Shown here: positions 59,423 through 64,000 of the stretch, piece by piece | Layout: the number at the start of each line of letters is the position of its first letter | How positions within the stretch are numbered: the stretch's first letter is position 1 | NCBI GenBank assembly: GCA_002897115.2 | Contig: BCIH01000018.1 | Coordinates: 62,001 to 126,000 of the forward strand | Direction: 5' to 3' | Origin: Prototheca cutis | Lineage: Eukaryota; Chlorophyta; Trebouxiophyceae; Chlorellales; Chlorellaceae | Length of the DNA: 64,000 nucleotides | Notes under the pieces: model-generated | What the model saw: the letters and a program-made list of their open reading frames with translations, nothing else | What the model was told of the DNA's origin: nothing | Database searches by the model: none | Program-made: the position numbers and the translations under genes

Positions 59423-62400
59423 TCAGGCAGGAGGGCCACCCTGTGGCTCTGCTGCCAGCGGCGGCATCTTCGCAGGCGATTCCACCCTAGGCAGCTCCGT
59501 CGGTGACTGAGTGCCTGCCTGGGCGTCACCGTTCGGAACTTGATCCGTGACCGGCATCGGCCCGGGCTGACTGGTTCCCTCCGTCCCCGTCGCCGCTGCA
59601 TTTGCGCCCCGCTCCTCGCGGCGCCTCTTGTCAGGGCTTGACCTCTCGGAGGCTGCGGCGGCAGCCGCAGTGGCCTCTGTGCCTGCAGCGCTTTCCCGCT
59701 GGCGTTTCCGCTCTTTCTTCAGCAGGTCCTCCACGGCCTTGGTCACCGCGGCGTCGGCCCCCACCACCTCTGGGAGGATGCCCGTCGACAGGAAGCCGTG
59801 CAGCTGCAGCAGCCTGCACCAGTGAAAGAGAGTCCGATAGCTGGCACACAGAGCTGGCAAGTGGGTGGGTGAGAATGCAGGGAAGAGGGGGGCACCGAGC
59901 GCTATTGAAACCCACGAGCAGGCACGCCCCGCTCATGGCGAAGCAAGTCAGCCAGCCAGCCACCACAGCGGGCAGCCAGCTCCCACAGTTTTTCTGCGCC
60001 AAGCAATCCCTCCCAAGTCAACCCCCCTCGCGCCCGCTTACGTGCGCATGCTGTCTGCTAGCTGGGCGTTGGTTCGAGCCAGGCGGGCTTCGACCGTCGC
60101 GTCCTCGGTGCATTTGAGTTGCTGCAGGACATGAATGGATGCCATGGTTGGGCGGTGGGTAGAGACGTGTCCAGCGATCAATCAATCAAAAAAACCTTTG
60201 CGTGACCCAGCCCACTAAACCCACCAAGGCCCAGGTGCTAGCCTTGATCGCCGCCTGGAATCTCCGCATAAAGTCGAGCGTCGCCTCCAGCACGGCCGCC
60301 CGCCGCTCGGGCGAGAGTGCGTCCGCCGGCAGCTGCACGGGCTGTGGCGGTGAAGGGGTGGCCGCGAGTGTGGTCGCTGGAGTCGACAACGGTACCACTA
60401 CAGACGACTGCGCCACCGGCGGCACCGGAACAGCAGCGGAAGAGGGTGTCGTCGCAAGCGTGGCTGCGGTTGAACTCTCTGCCATCACAGTGCCGACAGC
60501 GATGCCACCAGGTGCGTGTTGGCCATGCACCGCTGCGACGCAGGCCTCGAGCCTGCGGTTGGCATCCTCGACGGCAGCCTGCATGCGCCGCGCTTCCTGC
60601 ACCTGGACAGCCACCAGGGCGTCGCGCCGCGCGGCCATGGACCCATGCAGGGCCGCAGTGGTCGCTGGGTCAGCGCCCGCCGCGACAATGGCTTGGAGCT
60701 CCAATGCGCTGCGCACAGAAAGCTGGTGCAGTTGGACGACGTGCGTCGCCCGGAGCTGGTGCTCCACGGCGGCTAGTTGCCGCAGCGCGTCTTGCGATGC
60801 CGCGACGTGCGCTGCCAGGGCCTTGGTCTCGGATGAACCTGGACTAGGCTCGCACACCACCACCACCGGTGCTAGCGTTTGGTCACCGGGCATTCGGGGT
60901 GGCATAGGGACTGCTGCGCTTGCTGCCTGAGCAGCACTGGCGGCTGAATCTTGCCGCTTGGCTGCCGCTTTTGCCTCTGCGGCTGCCTTCTCGGCGGCGG
61001 CGACGACGGCTTTGCGCCGGTGGCGCAGCTGGCGCCTCGCGCTGGCCAGCAACCCGAGCTCCCAGCCCAACGCGTCCTGCACCTCGTTCCACAACGCCGC
61101 GCAGCGGCAGGTGTGCAGCATCTGCGCCAGCCGCGCACAGGCAAACACCGCGGCACGAGGCGCATCGGGTCGAAGCCGTCGTCGCAGTCCCGCCGCCAGC
61201 GCCGTCAGTGCAGGCTCGCCACCTGCTGGTGTCACGGCTGCCTCACGCTCGGCTTGGGGCGCTGCGCTGTTGAGAACAGCATCGTCGCCTGCCGCCGCCG
61301 TCGCCGGCTGCTCGCCACTGTGGTCGGTGGGCCCCCGGCCGGCAGCACCTTGCACTCTACGTCCGGCACCTCCTCCACCAGTGCCACCACCCGCCGGCGC
61401 TCCCGCAGCGGCAAGCAACAACACGTAACTGTCGGTGGCCGCAGCGAAGGAGGCCGACTGCGCACGGGGATCAGTCAGCCAATGGCTGTCTTCCATCGAC
61501 AGCAGGTCCGGCTCGGGCCAGCCCGGGTATGCTGTCTGGACAGTCAGGCTCCGCGCCGCATCGGCCGCGGGCTCCGCACACCGCAGGCGCCACGCCTCGC
61601 CCGGCGCCGCCGCCACGACGCCGTCGACAAACACGTCGTAAGCCCGCCGCAGCGGGTCCATCACCTCTGGCCGGGCCGCGAGCCGCATCGGCCGCCGGCC
61701 CATCCACACCAACCCCGTCGTGTGCATGGCATGGCTGGAGCGATTGCCGCCACCTCCACCGGTGGGGCCGTCGCTGTCTGAATCAATGAGCACCACTTCA
61801 CTCGAGTTGTCCCTGCCACCTTCTTCATCGGCCGTTTCATCACCATCAGCGAGCACTCGGGCGAGGGAGGGCGCCCAGACCATGCGTCCCAGGGTCACGA
61901 GGTAGGCGCCCCACGCCAGCCGGGCCGCGGCGCCGGCTCGCGCCAGCCGCACGTGGGCGCCCGACGCCGCGGCCGCCGCTCCGCCCGCGGTTTCTCGTCT
62001 CAGCGCCACCGTCGCGGCCTGCAGCGTCTCCAGATCTCCGTCGGCGCTCAGCATTGCCAAGTACATTGCCAGCGCCCGAGCCGCTCGTCGCCAAAACTGC
62101 CATGGCTTTTCCCGCCGCCCGTTGCCCGCAGCACGCATGGACGATGGGGATGACGATGTCGGGTTGCTACAGCCCCACAGCGCCCATTCCTGGAGGGTGG
62201 TATAGCTGGCGGCGGGCGCGGGTAGTTGCCGCGCCACAGTGCTGACCCCGCCACCATTTGCTGCCCTGACATTGCCAGCACCACCACTGCAAGGGGGAAA
62301 GCTTTGCAGCATATGCTCCAGGTCCCGCCCAAACGCCGCGCGCAGCGCGGCGCCCTCATCGGCTTCGGACTCGGGGCCAGCAGCACCCCCGCCATGCTTG

Positions 62401-64000
62401 CCCACATCGCCAGCCTCGATGGGGAACATGTTGAACACCCAGGTCTGCTTGGCACGGCTGAACAGCGGCGCCATCTCCGCCACTGCGGCCATGTTCTCCC
62501 CAAGACCAAGCTGCAGCTTGGCCGCCCTGTGGGTTTTAGGGGATGTCAGAGCAGCTTTCCTGGGAAACCACCGTTGCGTGAGTGGGGGGGGCCACAGTTC
62601 ACACCCGCATGCATTCATGCATTTACCATGGACATAACGACGACGCAGGGTCCCTTTCAACATCAGGGTCCCCCCCCCTCCCACCCTCCCCACCCACACC
62701 CACACCCCCCACCCACACCCCCAATAAGATCCATACATTGTGGCTGCGCGGTGAAAGTACTTGTCCCGAGCCAGGCACCAGTGCATCGCTGCGAGCACAT
62801 CACGCATCAGATACTGGCGGTCAGACTCCATGACCTCAGCGCCTTGTATTGGTGCCGCCCCTCCATAATGTCCTGCAGGCATACGAGGAGCAAAATGGTC
62901 AAGGTTGCTGACGCCTTGGACACAGCATCCCCAGATAGCATGCATGCCCTGTCCCTGAAACCTAGCATCCCCAATCGCCAAGGAAACGAATTCCCCGCTT
63001 CTCGAATCGCAGGGCCCTCACGCACCTGAAAAGCACGTGGCACGGAGGACGGCTGCCAGGTCAGCCCCGATGGCCGGCAGGCGCAGCAGGAGACGAGCGC
63101 GTGCCGCGTGCAAGTCATAAATCGGCTCGACGAGTCGACCATGGAACTGGGCACCGCAACGAACCGCATGCGCCCTGCGGATCAGCGACCGCTCATAGGC
63201 ACCGGCTTTCCAGTCGCATCGAGCCAGCGCCAGCTGGACCTCCCAGGCACAAGGATCCACCTCTGCCACCATGGCCCCCAGTGCGGCCACTGGCTCGCAG
63301 GCAGCAGCAGTCGTGTGCCCGGAGCTGCGCATTGCTGCTGCCAGGTCGCGGTGCGGCCCCAGGGCCTCCATCCAAGGCAAGTCTGGAGACAGGCGCAGCG
63401 CCTCCCTGCGGCGACGATCGATCGTGGTCGCGGTCAACGTGGGAGCCAGCACATGCCCTCGCTTCCAAAGCCAAACGCTGCGCGGCATGCCCATGCGACT
63501 GCCTACACCCACTGTCTGCACGAGATGCACACATGACAAAACAGCGTGAACAGCCTACCCAGGCCCCCCTCTTCATTCCCCATGCAACAAAAACAACACA
63601 CAGGTCTAGCAGGACCAAGAACATCTCAATCTGCTGCTCCTTGTTCCGGGCCCGCACAATGGCCCCGACGCAGCACGCCGCTGCCAGCGCCCGGAAACGG
63701 TGCACCCTGCGCACGCGTGCTTGTTCTGATTGTCGGTCGACCGGCAAGTGATGGTGCAGCATGATACGCATCCTCCTCCTCACATTCGAAGAAAACATGC
63801 CCACTGTGCAATCCCCCTCTCTCAAAAACACACACACACACACACACACACACAACCTGTGCCAAAGCTCATCCGAAGCAGCTGCCAGCTTGGGTGTCAG
63901 TGCAATGGTGGCTTCCGTCTGGTTTTGTGTGTGGGTTTGTTGGGCCTCCTGTTTCATGCCGTCGTCGTTGTTCTTGTTCTTGTTGTGGCACATGCAAAAA
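59423..64000 (-). CDS. CABIN1/HIR3-like histone-chaperone complex subunit, 5' end off the window
   Basis: Large helical-repeat protein resembling calcineurin-binding CABIN1, a subunit of the HIR histone H3.3 chaperone complex. Exons read from the stop are 59423-59813, 60042-60121, 60225-62526, 62737-62872 and 63026-63515, all in phase, plus at least two more to the right edge. Matching blocks are VEPIYDLHAARARLLL, YLMRDVLAAMHWCLARDKYF, AKLQLGLGENMAAVAEMA, TWVFNMFPIEAG and ARALAMYLAMLSADGDLETL. These follow the order seen in plant homologues. The very long 2.3-kb exon also contains Ala/Gly-rich low-complexity segments. The C-terminus is charged and Pro-rich. Identification rests on short blocks recalled from the family, so it is tentative. 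Confidence 0.55.
63829..63854. repeat. (CA)13 microsatellite
   Basis: CA repeat in a CABIN1-like intron, next to the probable donor of the exon at 63855 onward. On the coding strand it reads (TG)n right after the exon. Confidence 0.85.

Noticed and set aside
1..64000. CRISPR arrays, bacterial operons or prophage
   Set aside because: No regularly spaced repeats, no ribosome-binding-site-led operons; genes are intron-containing and eukaryotic.

Overview
The window is nuclear DNA of a photosynthetic eukaryote, most likely a chlorophyte green alga. It is GC-rich and densely packed with genes on both strands. Most genes carry several short GT-AG introns, and the joined reading frames match known eukaryotic families. 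Three genes place the organism. A Tic22-type plastid import protein implies a primary-type plastid. A PreP-type organellar presequence protease fits this. A holocytochrome c synthase (System III) points to green algae rather than land plants or red algae, which use System I in mitochondria. No species can be named from the sequence alone.

Layout, left to right: two tandem patatin-like lipases (minus, 0.4-6.9 kb); holocytochrome c synthase (plus, 8.4-9.5); presequence protease PreP (minus, 10.0-14.35); UBA5, the UFM1-activating enzyme (plus, 14.9-17.0); a PRA1-family membrane protein (minus, 17.3-18.5); a small NUMOD3-motif protein (plus, 19.0-19.9); a secreted PLC-like phosphodiesterase (plus, 20.4-23.3); TFIIA large subunit (minus, 23.9-24.9); a mobile-element remnant (25.1-26.4); an AP180/CALM clathrin adaptor (minus, 26.9-30.0); an SR splicing factor (plus, 30.5-31.8); a short-chain dehydrogenase (minus, 32.9-34.9); a PWWP-domain protein (plus, 35.6-36.8); BRE1 histone H2B ubiquitin ligase (plus, 37.2-41.3); a FUSED/TIO kinase (minus, 42.3-48.4); a CUSTOS-like protein (plus, 48.8-50.1); MAD2 (minus, 50.4-51.8); a second copy of the mobile remnant (52.0-53.3); Tic22 (plus, 53.7-55.9); a fatty-acid 2-hydroxylase (plus, 56.2-57.5); Fcf2 (minus, 57.6-59.0); and a CABIN1/HIR3-like protein running off the right edge (minus, 59.4-64.0).

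The genes are mostly unrelated housekeeping functions. Loose themes are chromatin and transcription (TFIIA, PWWP, BRE1, CABIN1-like), organelle protein handling (PreP, Tic22, HCCS), cell division (MAD2, FUSED) and lipid metabolism (patatins, PLC-like, fatty-acid hydroxylase).

The most striking object is hidden in a BRE1 intron on the opposite strand: a complete circularly permuted tRNA-Arg(UCG) gene. Its 3' half lies upstream of its 5' half. The two halves form a full cloverleaf, the flanks fold into a bulge-helix-bulge whose predicted cuts fall exactly at 37/38, and a T-run terminator follows. Second is a pair of about 1.3-kb elements, each ending in a TnpB/Fanzor-like zinc-ribbon reading frame and sharing a 5' repeat of about 300 bp.
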